Positions 27,617-36,960 of a stretch of DNA of 64,000 nt are shown one piece after another. Made by a program: the position numbers and the translations under genes. Origin of the DNA: Acetivibrio clariflavus DSM 19732. GTDB lineage: Bacteria > Bacillota > Clostridia > Acetivibrionales > Acetivibrionaceae. The notes beneath the pieces were generated by a model. That model was not told where the DNA came from. It saw nothing but the letters and a program-made list of their open reading frames with translations, and ran no database searches. How positions within the stretch are numbered: position 1 is the stretch's first letter; each line of letters opens with the position of its first letter. Where the stretch lies: NCBI RefSeq assembly GCF_000237085.1, contig NC_016627.1, positions 3,782,118 to 3,846,117 on the forward strand. Direction: 5' to 3'.

Positions 27617-27656
27617 ATCGTGAAAATAATTTACAGGGTAAGTTAATTTTCACGAT
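27617..27656. promoter_or_regulatory. Inverted repeat upstream of the GH9-CBM3c gene
   Basis: ATCGTGAAAAT (27617-27627) and ATTTTCACGAT (27646-27656), 11 bp each with an 18-bp gap, 94-133 nt before the GH9 start. The same TCGTGAAAAT arms occur at 40855-40898 before a DUF4015 hydrolase gene. It is a candidate operator. The rest of the 27524-27966 gap is AT-rich, with a single TTTCACGAAAT half site near 27820 and no gene. Confidence 0.5.
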
Positions 27657-27966
27657 AATAAATCAAAAAAACTTCCAAAATTCATCTTTTCCAGTAGACA
27701 CAAAATTACCATATAAATTAAAATATATACTTAATTTAATTATATAATGATAATCCGAATCTGTACAGAATTTAAAAGAAATCTGAACCATAATTTGAAA
27801 TCAATTCATATAAAATGGTTTCACGAAATATACATCTTAAAAGCAATATCAATAAGTCTTGTTGCTAAACGTTTTGTCATACCTGAGTTGAGAGTTGGTG
27901 GGACAAATTACCTATTCACCCTGCGATTCAATAATCCGAAATATTACTATAAAGGAGCGAATAATT

Positions 27967-28281
27967 ATGAAAGAACTAAGAGACACACTACAAATCAGCG
28001 CTGGTCTTGAAAATCTAACAGAAAACCTTGTATTTCAGGAACTAAATGATTTCATTGAGAAAATTAAGAATACACCGGACTCTCAATTCTGTATCTGCAA
28101 CATTTGTTTGGCAGATGTAGCTGCGATTGTTCTCAATGACTTAAAACCTCAATACTGTTCGAATTTCATAGATAAACACAAAAGCAAGGACTATTATATT
28201 AAACACAGATTGGAAGTTCGAGAAAAAATCGTCAAAGCTTTTGACATGGTAAAAAAGAATCCCCACCATGCTAATATTTGA
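27967..28281 (+). CDS. ComFB-family protein
   Basis: 104 residues matching the late-competence ComFB domain: ENLVFQELNDFI, then CICNICLADVAAIVLNDLKPQY with paired cysteines, and YYIKHRLEVREKIVKAFDMV. Some ComFB homologues have been reported to bind cyclic dinucleotides, so a signalling role is possible here, where a GGDEF/HD-GYP gene lies 13 kb away. The start at 27967 is set by AAAGGAG nine nt upstream. A 24-codon longer frame has no site. It is on the plus strand, ahead of the second GH9 gene (276 nt gap, no clear terminator). Confidence 0.82.
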   Translation: MKELRDTLQISAGLENLTENLVFQELNDFIEKIKNTPDSQFCICNICLADVAAIVLNDLKPQYCSNFIDKHKSKDYYIKHRLEVREKIVKAFDMVKKNPHHANI

Positions 28282-28556
28282 CCCTTCTCTGTCGAGCAAA
28301 TAATTGGCAATACTTTATTCCATGTCCAAGCAATTAGTGCCATTACCCTATCTCCCTAAAATATGCTTCCTAATTCAATAATTTCTTATTGCAATCGTTT
28401 TTGAACAATCCTATAAGATAAAGAAATACAATTTTTCTACCATTGACAGTCATAATTACTTTTTACCTTTCAACTTATGGTTGTTGATTGATAGAAAATA
28501 TTGTATTATTGAATTAAAGACAGATGGCAAATTTTTTCGGGGAGGAGATAGGAAAA

Positions 28557-30167
28557 ATGAAAAAGTTATGTTCAATTGCTTTGGTGATTGCAATGTCACT
28601 TACCACTGCCATTGTGCCGTATTTTAACGCATCGGCCGCAAGCATATCCAGTTCAAGTTATGCTGAAGCGTTAAAGTACTCCATTTGGTTTTATGATGCC
28701 AACAAATGCGGAAAAGATGTGGCAGTGGACAATGTATTTAGTTGGAGAGGACCTTGTCATACCACTGACGGAAGTAACGTTGGCGCCGATCTTACAGGAG
28801 GATTTCACGACTGTGGAGACCATATCAAATTCGGTATAACCAACGGATACGCCGCTTCAATTCTAGGCTGGTCGTTGTATGAATTCAGACCTGCTTTTGA
28901 TGCATCCGGAAATACCAATAAGATACTGTCCACTCTCAAGTATTTCACAGATTATATTATGAGATGTCGTGTAAGTTCCGACAAATACTATTACCATGTC
29001 GGTGACCCTTCTGACCACGACTATTGGGGCCCACCGGAACAGCAAACAGGTTCAAGATCGACAGTGCGTTACATGGGTGCAGGACAGGGTGCTGCCGATG
29101 TGTGCGGTTTGTATAGTGCCGCTCTCTCACTTATGTATCTGAACTACAAAAGTATCGATCCGTCATATGCAGAAAAATGTCTTACACATGCCAAAGAATT
29201 GTATGCCCTCGGTAAAAAGTATCCCGGAGTTGGTAATGCAGACCATTTTTATTCATCCAGCGACTGGAGAGATGACATGGCATGGGCTGCAATGTGGCTC
29301 TATGCTATAGAAAAGGACAACTCCTATTTAAATGATGCCAATTCATGGGTACCTTCACCGGCTACAAACTGGACTATTTGCTGGAATGACATGAAGCTTG
29401 CCGTTGCTGCAGTAGGTGCTTCATTAACCGGAGATTCAAAATACAAAGATGCTATTTCATCAAACTTGTCCTATTGGAAAAACAGCGTCCCAACATCAAA
29501 CGGCGGATTAAAAATACTCGATTCATGGGGTACATTAAGATATACTGCATCTGAATGTTTACTTGCACTGGTATACTACAAACTTTACAAAGATGAATCG
29601 GCTAAATCTTTTGCAAAATCTCAAATAGATTACATATTGGGCAATAACCCGGCCAACATGTCTTATGTCATCGGATTCGGTTCCAATTATCCCAAACACC
29701 CGCATCACAGAGCTGCTAGCGGATATGTGGGCTGGGATCAATGGAAGAATCCTGCAAAAAATGTTTTAATCGGTGCTTTGGTTGGCGGTCCGGATAGTAG
29801 TGACAGATATATTGATGAAACAGACAAATATACTTGCTCTGAAGTTGGCATAGATTACAATGCAGGTTTAGTTGGTGCTTTAGCCGGAATGGTTCAATTC
29901 TACGGTGACATACCTACCAATACACCGACTCCTGTTACACCTACACCTACAAATCCACAAATCAAATATGGCGATTTAAATAATGATAATGAAATAAATT
30001 CTATCGACTATGCATACTTAAAGCAATATTTGCTTGGAATGTCCACTCAAAATATAAACTTGGCAGCCGCTGATGTTAACCTGGACGGTGATATAAATTC
30101 AATAGACTTTGCTTTAGTGAAAAAATATTTGCTTGGAATGATTAATACTTTGCCTTATATTAATTAG
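28557..30167 (+). CDS. Cellulosomal GH9 glycoside hydrolase with dockerin
   Basis: 536 residues. Signal peptide 1-28 (LVIAMSLTTAIVPYFNASAA). The GH9 barrel runs from about 30 to 450, with DCGDHIKF (Asp85, Asp88), HPHHRAASGY (381-390) and catalytic Glu429 (CSEVGIDYNAG). It has no CBM3c and no Ig-like domain, so it is the bare catalytic type. A short TPTPVTPTPTNP linker leads to two dockerin repeats (GDLNNDNEINSIDYAYLK, ADVNLDGDINSIDFALVK). Start 28557 has AGGAG about nine nt upstream. A frame 11 codons longer exists. A strong terminator follows. Confidence 0.94.
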   Translation: MKKLCSIALVIAMSLTTAIVPYFNASAASISSSSYAEALKYSIWFYDANKCGKDVAVDNVFSWRGPCHTTDGSNVGADLTGGFHDCGDHIKFGITNGYAASILGWSLYEFRPAFDASGNTNKILSTLKYFTDYIMRCRVSSDKYYYHVGDPSDHDYWGPPEQQTGSRSTVRYMGAGQGAADVCGLYSAALSLMYLNYKSIDPSYAEKCLTHAKELYALGKKYPGVGNADHFYSSSDWRDDMAWAAMWLYAIEKDNSYLNDANSWVPSPATNWTICWNDMKLAVAAVGASLTGDSKYKDAISSNLSYWKNSVPTSNGGLKILDSWGTLRYTASECLLALVYYKLYKDESAKSFAKSQIDYILGNNPANMSYVIGFGSNYPKHPHHRAASGYVGWDQWKNPAKNVLIGALVGGPDSSDRYIDETDKYTCSEVGIDYNAGLVGALAGMVQFYGDIPTNTPTPVTPTPTNPQIKYGDLNNDNEINSIDYAYLKQYLLGMSTQNINLAAADVNLDGDINSIDFALVKKYLLGMINTLPYIN

Positions 30168-30188
30168 TAAAATCCAATAAGAATAAAG

Positions 30189-30236
30189 AAAAACGGAAGT
30201 TCTCAGATCAGAATCTGAGAGCTTCCGTTTTTTTCT
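30189..30236 (+). terminator. Strong intrinsic terminator after the GH9 gene
   Basis: AAAACGGAAG plus CTCAGAT pairs with ATCTGAGAG and CTTCCGTTTT followed by a T-run. The stem is nearly perfect and about 18 bp. Confidence 0.88.
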
Positions 30237-30354
30237 TTTCAAATTTTTAATCTTTGCAGTTTAAATTTTAAATCTGAAAAGCTAAGCGTTTAGTTCATAT
30301 AAGTAAAAAATTGTGTTTATTACGTACATTTTTACATAAATAATATTGCACACT

Positions 30355-30924
30355 TTATTTTCCATATTCTCTAAAATAATCATCTACCGCTTTTATATAT
30401 TTATCAGTAAGATTTTTTACTTGCGTATTAACTTCAATGAATTCAGACGATTTTGGATTTAATAATTTTTCTTTCTCATTATCCTGCATATCAACTATTT
30501 CTTTACTAATCATCAGCAATTCGTCATTCATATTTTTAAGTAGTTCTGACGCTTTTTCCTTATTTAAAGGACCTTCCTCAAGTGATAGATCGGCAAACAA
30601 TGAGTCGTATGCATTCAGTAGTAAATTTCTCATATTAACTGTTAACTCATTTGGCCTTCCTGTGGAAGAAAAATGGTGACATATCTGATTTACATACAAT
30701 CGAAACTTTCCTGAATCTTGAAAATTATTCTTAATATAGTTTTTATCTATCATATCGAATAAGTAATATAATTGATACCATTCAGTATTCATATTGTTTA
30801 TAACTTCTTTTTTCAGCTCATTATATTTTTTATAAAATACAATATTATTTATTACTAGTAAAGATAGGGCAACAGCCATAGCAATACAACCAATTATCCA
30901 TTTTTTCTCTCTAAAATAGCTCAC
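30355..30924 (-). CDS. Membrane-anchored protein of unknown function
   Basis: 189 residues that I do not recognise. One N-terminal helix (about 11-30, IIGCIAMAVALSLLVINNIVF) anchors a helical, charged domain with coiled-coil character (NKEKASELLKNMNDELLMI) outside the cell. Translation starts at GTG with AAAGGGGG seven nt upstream. It stands alone between a terminator and a divergent gap. Context says nothing about its function. Confidence 0.68.
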   Translation of the reverse strand: MSYFREKKWIIGCIAMAVALSLLVINNIVFYKKYNELKKEVINNMNTEWYQLYYLFDMIDKNYIKNNFQDSGKFRLYVNQICHHFSSTGRPNELTVNMRNLLLNAYDSLFADLSLEEGPLNKEKASELLKNMNDELLMISKEIVDMQDNEKEKLLNPKSSEFIEVNTQVKNLTDKYIKAVDDYFREYGK

Positions 30925-31098
30925 AATTATTCCCCCTTTTAAATTTTACTAAATATAACGAATCAACCGAAAAACTCTTTTTATTAGAAGTTATTGAAAA
31001 AACAGATTAATTCCATTAATTGGACAAATAATAAAATACTCAAAATATCAATTCTACTAAAATAAATGTATTTTCTTTGCTGTAGTAATAACACAATT

Positions 31099-32064
31099 TT
31101 AAATACACTTCTTCAATACTCGATGATAATGTGGCATATCTTCAGCTGCATCTGATACAACCTCAAACATTCCTGCGCGAATCATCTCTTCTATGCGTAA
31201 TGCCACCCAAAAGTCAGCAATTCCAAGTCGGTATTTTGCAAGCACTTGTCCTATAATCTTTGCTTCATTAAATTCATTACCTTCTGCTGCAATTTCACGA
31301 AGTATAAAGTCATCATAGAATTTTTCCGATACACTGACCAACTGCCCATTCACCACAGCCCGCAAAAGTGAATTCTCTCTCTGCAGCTCCTTCCAACAAG
31401 TTGCACAACTTTGAATAAATCCAGGTAAAACCGGTTTTTGCAGGGTAATATAACGGTACCATTCTCCGGGAGCTACTTCACCCCAGCAACTTTTCTGAAT
31501 AATTTCACCTTCTTCGTTGGCTTCCCATTCCGGAAGTTTGACGACAAAAACCTGCCCATCATGTACTTTCCACTGATCCAAATGATCCATAAACCAATAA
31601 AGTCCGCACATTTCATCAGGTTTGTTACTGTACCAGATTCTAAGAGATTCCCCCGATGCTGCACGTTCCTCAACTGTTTTCATATCTTCCTTTGCCTTTG
31701 AAACTATTTCCTGAACCACTTGTTGCCAATCACTATTGGGATAAATGCTGTATAAATTCCCCAAAATCTGCACCCGATTAATACCCGGCTGAATTTCCGA
31801 AATATCACCAACACTTAGCACTAAATCGAATCCAAAGATGTCTTCCGGATTTCCTCCTAAAGGAACAGCTCTTTCCCATGCTAAGCGTTCCTTTTCCACT
31901 GCTTCCCGTTTAGCAGCTTCTATTTCCTCCTGGGTTGGTTCACTTCCATCCTCATGACTAATAAAAACAGCAAAAGGACCATCCATAATATATTCTCCCT
32001 TGCCGTATCGCTGTGCTAATCTTAGGCTTCCACAAGCACTATCGCCAAATACAATATCAATCAT
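31099..32064 (-). CDS. DUF1835 / DUF3658 domain protein
   Basis: A 321-residue cytoplasmic protein. The N-terminal DUF1835 (MIDIVFGDSACGSLRLAQ, with VLSVGDISEI further in) is followed by a DUF3658 region (about 230-320: ENSLLRAVVNGQLVSVSEKF, YDDFILREI, YHRVLKKC). Both domains occur together in Firmicutes and Bacteroidetes proteins of unknown function. The site AGAAGGAAG is somewhat far (12 nt) from the ATG. No neighbour is closely spaced. Confidence 0.8.
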   Translation of the reverse strand: MIDIVFGDSACGSLRLAQRYGKGEYIMDGPFAVFISHEDGSEPTQEEIEAAKREAVEKERLAWERAVPLGGNPEDIFGFDLVLSVGDISEIQPGINRVQILGNLYSIYPNSDWQQVVQEIVSKAKEDMKTVEERAASGESLRIWYSNKPDEMCGLYWFMDHLDQWKVHDGQVFVVKLPEWEANEEGEIIQKSCWGEVAPGEWYRYITLQKPVLPGFIQSCATCWKELQRENSLLRAVVNGQLVSVSEKFYDDFILREIAAEGNEFNEAKIIGQVLAKYRLGIADFWVALRIEEMIRAGMFEVVSDAAEDMPHYHRVLKKCI

Positions 32065-32156
32065 ACTTCAAAGCACTTCCTTCTAAAGCTATTACATTTC
32101 ATCCAAATTATATTTAGTTTCATAACATTTTATCAAATTACTGGCATAATATCAAA

Positions 32157-33425
32157 TTATTCATATAAGCTACTTTTTTCTTCGTCTATTTCCAACTCCC
32201 CTTCCTCCCTGCCAAACCTTTCTTCAATAAAGGCCGAGGCTAGTGCTGTAATAGGAATAGTGAATATAATACCTATACTTCCTGCAATTGCTCTTACAAT
32301 CTCAGAAGCAATCATGTCCCAGTTGATTATATGTGAAAAGGGAGTTTCGTACGCTATTAACAATAATAAAAGATGAAGCGATCCTCCAACATATGCAAGA
32401 ATCAAAGTATTCGCCATGGTTGCCATAGTATCCTTACCTACATTCATTCCGGCTTTAATCAGGTCAGCTTTCTTAATTTGAGGACTGTTCTCTTTTATTT
32501 CATTCATGGCAGAGGCAATAGACATTCCCACATCCATGGTGGCGCCCATTGTTCCTATGATAATTCCTGCAAAAAGCAATCCTTTAAAATTAAAGTAAAC
32601 ATCATGGGGTATAAACATAAGCATATTGGCTTCCTCATTTCCTAAGCCCGTCAACTTCGCAAGAGTACCTATAATCAATGCTAAAGCGCCGGCAAGTACT
32701 ACTCCTCCGACAGTGCCTATAATAGCTGAAAAAGTTTTTCTGCTTAATCCGCTGATAATCAACATGCTTATACATATTACACCAATGCAAATTAATACTG
32801 ATACTATAACAGGATCCCATCCTCTCAAAATACCTGGAAGAAGAATTTTTATAACTGCAAAAACAGTAATTGCCAATGATAAAATAGCTTTTAAACCCTT
32901 CCATCTTCCTACTAACAACAATAAAACTATAAACACTGCAATAAGAAAAAATAAATATTTATCCCTTACAATTTCTGCTACATAGGCCTTTTCAATTTCA
33001 CCGGCATCATTTTTTTCAAGATACAGTAAAGCTTCATCTCCGACTCTTAAAGGAATAGAATTATATTTATTGCTAAAATTGTAATTTAGTTCGTATTCAG
33101 CAACAACTTTTTTACCTTTAAGAAGACCTTTCGTAATTACCATTTCCAATACCTGAGTGTTAGATTCAATATCCTCGTTAAGCTCTTCTTTTTTACTTTC
33201 TTCCAGTACTTTTACCACTCTTGCTCTATAATATTCAATTTCCTCCTCATTATTTTCATCCTGAAGAAATGCTTCATCATTATAGTCAATATTTTCATCA
33301 TATACCTCATGTTCATTGTAAAACTCGCCGTCCTCTGTTTCTCCAAACGCAATCATTGAAGAAAAAAACACTAAAATGCAAATTATTGCTATATAACTAA
33401 TAGTTGCTGTCAACGTCTTTTGCAT
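32157..33425 (-). CDS. YibE/F family membrane protein
   Basis: 422 residues. A signal peptide (1-27) precedes an extracellular acidic domain (about 30-155, DENIDYNDEAFLQDENNEEE, then GLLKGKKVVAEYELNYNFS), followed by eight or so membrane helices typical of YibE/F (KYLFFLIAVFIVLLLLVGRW, DPVIVSVLICIGVICISMLI, GTMGATMDVGMSIASAMNEI, GKDTMATMANTLILAYVGGS). Transport substrate and function are unknown. GGAAGGGG precedes the ATG. An MFS gene ends on the same strand 150 nt upstream, possibly in the same transcript. Confidence 0.88.
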   Translation of the reverse strand: MQKTLTATISYIAIICILVFFSSMIAFGETEDGEFYNEHEVYDENIDYNDEAFLQDENNEEEIEYYRARVVKVLEESKKEELNEDIESNTQVLEMVITKGLLKGKKVVAEYELNYNFSNKYNSIPLRVGDEALLYLEKNDAGEIEKAYVAEIVRDKYLFFLIAVFIVLLLLVGRWKGLKAILSLAITVFAVIKILLPGILRGWDPVIVSVLICIGVICISMLIISGLSRKTFSAIIGTVGGVVLAGALALIIGTLAKLTGLGNEEANMLMFIPHDVYFNFKGLLFAGIIIGTMGATMDVGMSIASAMNEIKENSPQIKKADLIKAGMNVGKDTMATMANTLILAYVGGSLHLLLLLIAYETPFSHIINWDMIASEIVRAIAGSIGIIFTIPITALASAFIEERFGREEGELEIDEEKSSLYE

Positions 33426-33572
33426 ATCAATCCCCTTCCAGAATTTCCATGGTTACATGCTCATAAACATTCTAAACTTTTCGCTGAAAATCTACAATAC
33501 TTCCTGTATTATAAAAAATCATCCAAATACCTTAATACTTAATAAATTGCAAATGGGATTAATTGAGAAATA

Positions 33573-34892
33573 TTATAAAATAGGCTCTTTTCTCATAACC
33601 CACCATCTAACAGTCCATAATATCGTAGCTATTATCCTCATTGCAAAGATTGTATAATAGGTTATATGAAGTGCTCTAAGATCTGACCCCAGCACAGTAT
33701 AAAGCTGTACTCCCGCTATGGGCATTATTGCATTGGAAAATGAAGTCATTACGGTATAAATGGAAATACTAAGGGTTTTGTTTTTCTCCGGAACCACCTG
33801 AAGAAGGCACTGGGGTATATTAAGAAACACAGTGGCAAAGGCAAAGTTGGAAAGTGTACTTAAAATGAGAAATACAACTCCCCCCTTACCAACCGGTAAA
33901 CTTGTGGAATAGATCATGGAAAGAGGAAAAAGGCAAAGTGCCATACTTCCGATAATTATCGGAAACCTGACTCCAAATCTTTCATTCATGCGGCTCCAGA
34001 AGCCTATTGTAAGAAATTGTACAATAGCTCCCCCAACCGAAACATAGCTTAACCATGCCTCATTAAGTTTGAGGTACTCAACCTGTCCTATATAATACAA
34101 TGTCCAATCCGATTGCCAAGACATATAGAAAAACAAAGCTACGCCAATAAATCCCATCAATTTTTTATTGTGCACTAAATCAACGGCTGCACTCTTTAAT
34201 TCTCTGAATCCAATTGTGGCTACCCGATGGCTGCTGCCGCCTGAAATTTTCATTAAAACAAATATTTGAACAAAAATCAGAAGAGCTGCACACCAGAAAA
34301 ACATCTGATGCATTCTTATTTTTTCGCTGTTTAATGCTGTGTTTGCTAAAAGTGCACCGGTAACAAGGGGTGTAACTGTATTAAACAGAAAAGTACCTTT
34401 GGTTCGAAGTGTAAACACCCGGTTCCGTTCCTCAATGCTGACAACATCGGAAAAATAAGCCTGCCATGAGGCATTATAAACAGTTAACGAGCCGACAGAC
34501 AAAGCTAAAAAACAGATAAAAGCTATCAGTCTGAATTGCCCGAACATCGGCGTAAAACCTATTACCACGTATAGGGAAGATAGACTAATAAGAGAAGCAA
34601 CAACCATTTTTCGCTTGTTTGCCATTCGATCGGATAATATTCCCCCCGGAATAAGCACTAACATACCTACAAACTGCGGAAGTGAAGTAACCAGACTCAG
34701 TTCAAAATTATTGGCCTCCATCCTGGTGGCAAAAAGGTTATTGTTATTGATACTGACAATATTGTTTATAATGGTAATTAACATACCTTCTAAGGCAAAC
34801 AGGTACATATTCCTGTCCAGCCACCATATGTTTTTGATTTTTATATAAACTCTTCTAATATATTCCTTAAAAATTTCTTTTTTATTTTTCAT
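33573..34892 (-). CDS. Major facilitator superfamily transporter
   Basis: 439 residues with about 11-12 membrane helices. The N-terminal half has the MFS loop motif in LIPGGILSDRMANKRKM. Helices include LSSLYVVIGFTPMFGQFRLIAFICFLALS and GVVFLILSTLSNFAFATVFLN. There are no substrate-specific signatures, so drug, sugar or other export is open. It is divergent from the DUF2461 gene (211 nt gap with both promoters). The site GGTGGGG precedes the ATG. Confidence 0.88.
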   Translation of the reverse strand: MKNKKEIFKEYIRRVYIKIKNIWWLDRNMYLFALEGMLITIINNIVSINNNNLFATRMEANNFELSLVTSLPQFVGMLVLIPGGILSDRMANKRKMVVASLISLSSLYVVIGFTPMFGQFRLIAFICFLALSVGSLTVYNASWQAYFSDVVSIEERNRVFTLRTKGTFLFNTVTPLVTGALLANTALNSEKIRMHQMFFWCAALLIFVQIFVLMKISGGSSHRVATIGFRELKSAAVDLVHNKKLMGFIGVALFFYMSWQSDWTLYYIGQVEYLKLNEAWLSYVSVGGAIVQFLTIGFWSRMNERFGVRFPIIIGSMALCLFPLSMIYSTSLPVGKGGVVFLILSTLSNFAFATVFLNIPQCLLQVVPEKNKTLSISIYTVMTSFSNAIMPIAGVQLYTVLGSDLRALHITYYTIFAMRIIATILWTVRWWVMRKEPIL

Positions 34893-35103
34893 CTAACCCC
34901 ACCGATATTTTATTATTTTACAGATCAATCAAATATATATTTCGTCAAAAGCTTACTAAAATCCTTGCAGTTTTATGTTTACTTTGCATCGTAAAGTCTT
35001 GATAAAGAATTAAATTTCTGTCAAAATACTAATAGTATAAATAACTCTATAAAAATTAATCTTATTTTATTGTACCAGTAACAATATATGGAGGATATAT
35101 ATA

Positions 35104-35781
35104 ATGGGTTTTAATGGATTTTCCGGTGAAGCACTTAAATTTCTGCTTGAAAATAAATTTAATAACAGTAAAGATTGGTTTGATAGCCATAAAGCTTTAT
35201 ACAAGCAATATGTATATAATCCCTTTGTCCAACTTATAGAAGAACTTACCCCTACCATGCTTGAGATAGACAGTCAATTCATTACTGTTCCGTCTAAGCT
35301 AATTTCCAGAGTTCGGAGAGATACTCGCTTTTCAAAGGATAAAACGCTGTACAGGGACAATGCGTGGCTGGTTTTCCTTAGGGATAAATCCCAAATGTCC
35401 ACATCCCCCTGCTTTTGGTTTGAGATAGGACAAAATGGTTCGAGCTACGGTTTGGGGTATTATTGTGCAAAAACGTCTTCAATGGCTAACATGCGCGAAA
35501 TGATATTAAATAATCATCCTAAATTTCAAAGTGCATTAAAATGTTATGAATCTCAAAGCACATTTACCATTGGCGGGGAAATGTATAAAAGAAGCAAATA
35601 TCCCGATCGACCGGAAAATCTTAGGACTTGGCTGGATAGAAAAAATATATACTTTGAATGCGTACAAAAGGACTTTAAGCTTGCCTTTTCGAAAGAATTA
35701 CCCGAAGTTTTGAAAAAAGATTTCAAAATACTCAAACCCATCTATGAATTTTTATGTGCAGTGGAATCGTATAGCCAGTAA
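35104..35781 (+). CDS. DUF2461 family protein
   Basis: A 225-residue soluble protein. It shows the DUF2461 core: FKFLLENKFNNSKDWFDSHK-like start (seen as ALKFLLENKFNNSKDWFDSH), ISRVRRDTRFSKDKTLYRDN, FWFEIGQNGSSYGLGYYCA and a C-terminal LPEVLKKDFKIL. The family is of unknown biochemical function. GGAGG lies nine nt before the ATG. Monocistronic, with no obvious terminator before the convergent gene. Confidence 0.85.
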   Translation: MGFNGFSGEALKFLLENKFNNSKDWFDSHKALYKQYVYNPFVQLIEELTPTMLEIDSQFITVPSKLISRVRRDTRFSKDKTLYRDNAWLVFLRDKSQMSTSPCFWFEIGQNGSSYGLGYYCAKTSSMANMREMILNNHPKFQSALKCYESQSTFTIGGEMYKRSKYPDRPENLRTWLDRKNIYFECVQKDFKLAFSKELPEVLKKDFKILKPIYEFLCAVESYSQ

Positions 35782-35861
35782 ATAGTCGAATTTACTATTT
35801 GCCCCTGATATTGAGCCATTTGAATCCTGATATATGAATTTTTTCACCATGCCATCCTACT

Positions 35862-36668
35862 TTAGTACAATTTCATCCTACACCAATCTATAAGGCATAA
35901 TTTTTGACTTTTTAAGACCTCCATAATATCATCCACATTACTTTCAAAACTTTCTTCATCTTTAACATATAACGAAAGACTATGTACAAGTTTATTTACC
36001 TCACGGCCATATAATACTACTCCTTTACACACTTCAAAAGCGAATCCTCCTTCAATCACTCCAGCAATGCCATTAAAAGATACTCCTTCATAGATATAGT
36101 TAACTTTAAACTCATCCATTAAAATCTGTTTTTCGATATTGTGATTTTCAAAAGGAAAATCCAATCCACGCCTGACATGAAGCTCTTTAAAAGCAATAAA
36201 GTCTCCATTTTGAATACTGCAATTTTCATAAATATTTTTAATTGCTTTTAAATTTTCGTTTATTAATTCCAGGTTATTTTCAGGTATTATATCTATTTGC
36301 CTCCAATCATCTTCACGAATTTCAAAGACCCTCTTATTGAGTTTTGTTGATCCCTCTTGAATAGGAGGCAACTCATTGCTGATTGTCGGAAGAGAAAACA
36401 ATAATTCTCTAGGGTCTACCGTTTTTATCTCTATTTTTCTAAGAACAAGTTTCAAATACCCACTCTTAATAAACTCATCCGATGTAATAGGTTTGGCTTC
36501 AACCACTTCCCAATCTTCATCTTGCAAATGCATAGTTGTATGAGCTTCGAAGCTTTTTGGCAGCTGGCCAGGCAGCATATCCGCAACAGCAAATACATTC
36601 CCTGTTTCCACATCAATGAATCTTACATGTATTTTTTTATTAAATAATCCCTTCAATTTATCAAACAT
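35862..36668 (-). CDS. Protein of unknown function
   Basis: A 268-residue soluble protein that I do not recognise. The N-terminus (IHVRFIDVETGNVFAVADM) suggests a small beta-rich domain. The C-terminal part (about 130-260) is mixed, with FIAFKELHVRRGLDFPFENH and YEGVSFNGIAGVIEGGFAFE. GGAGG six nt before the ATG and clean coding character support it as real. No signal peptide or membrane helix, and no partner gene in close spacing. Confidence 0.65.
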   Translation of the reverse strand: MFDKLKGLFNKKIHVRFIDVETGNVFAVADMLPGQLPKSFEAHTTMHLQDEDWEVVEAKPITSDEFIKSGYLKLVLRKIEIKTVDPRELLFSLPTISNELPPIQEGSTKLNKRVFEIREDDWRQIDIIPENNLELINENLKAIKNIYENCSIQNGDFIAFKELHVRRGLDFPFENHNIEKQILMDEFKVNYIYEGVSFNGIAGVIEGGFAFEVCKGVVLYGREVNKLVHSLSLYVKDEESFESNVDDIMEVLKSQKLCLIDWCRMKLY

Positions 36669-36883
36669 TACATCCTCCTATAAGTTTGGAATTTCAAATG
36701 TCCGGTATCAATTTAAATTCCTTGAATCCTATACTAATGAACAGCAATTTTTTATCATATATTTATTTTAATATAAATATTCAATTAATAGAAAATAAAT
36801 TTTCTCATCAATATAAATTTCATATTGAGATCTAATTGTAAAATTAAAGTTAAAGGCCATAAATATAAGCCTCTAGAGATGAA

Positions 36884-36917
36884 CACAAAAAGACTCCTAT
36901 TTTTATAGGAGCCTTTA
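36884..36917 (-). terminator. Intrinsic terminator after nrdJ
   Basis: Minus strand AGGCTCCTAT, AAAA loop, ATAGGAGTCTTTTTG. It lies about 45 nt beyond the nrdJ stop. The gap 36669-36883 shows nothing else. Confidence 0.8.
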
Positions 36918-36960
36918 TAACAAACATTAAAAATTTAAGCATATGAAATATTTAAAAGTT

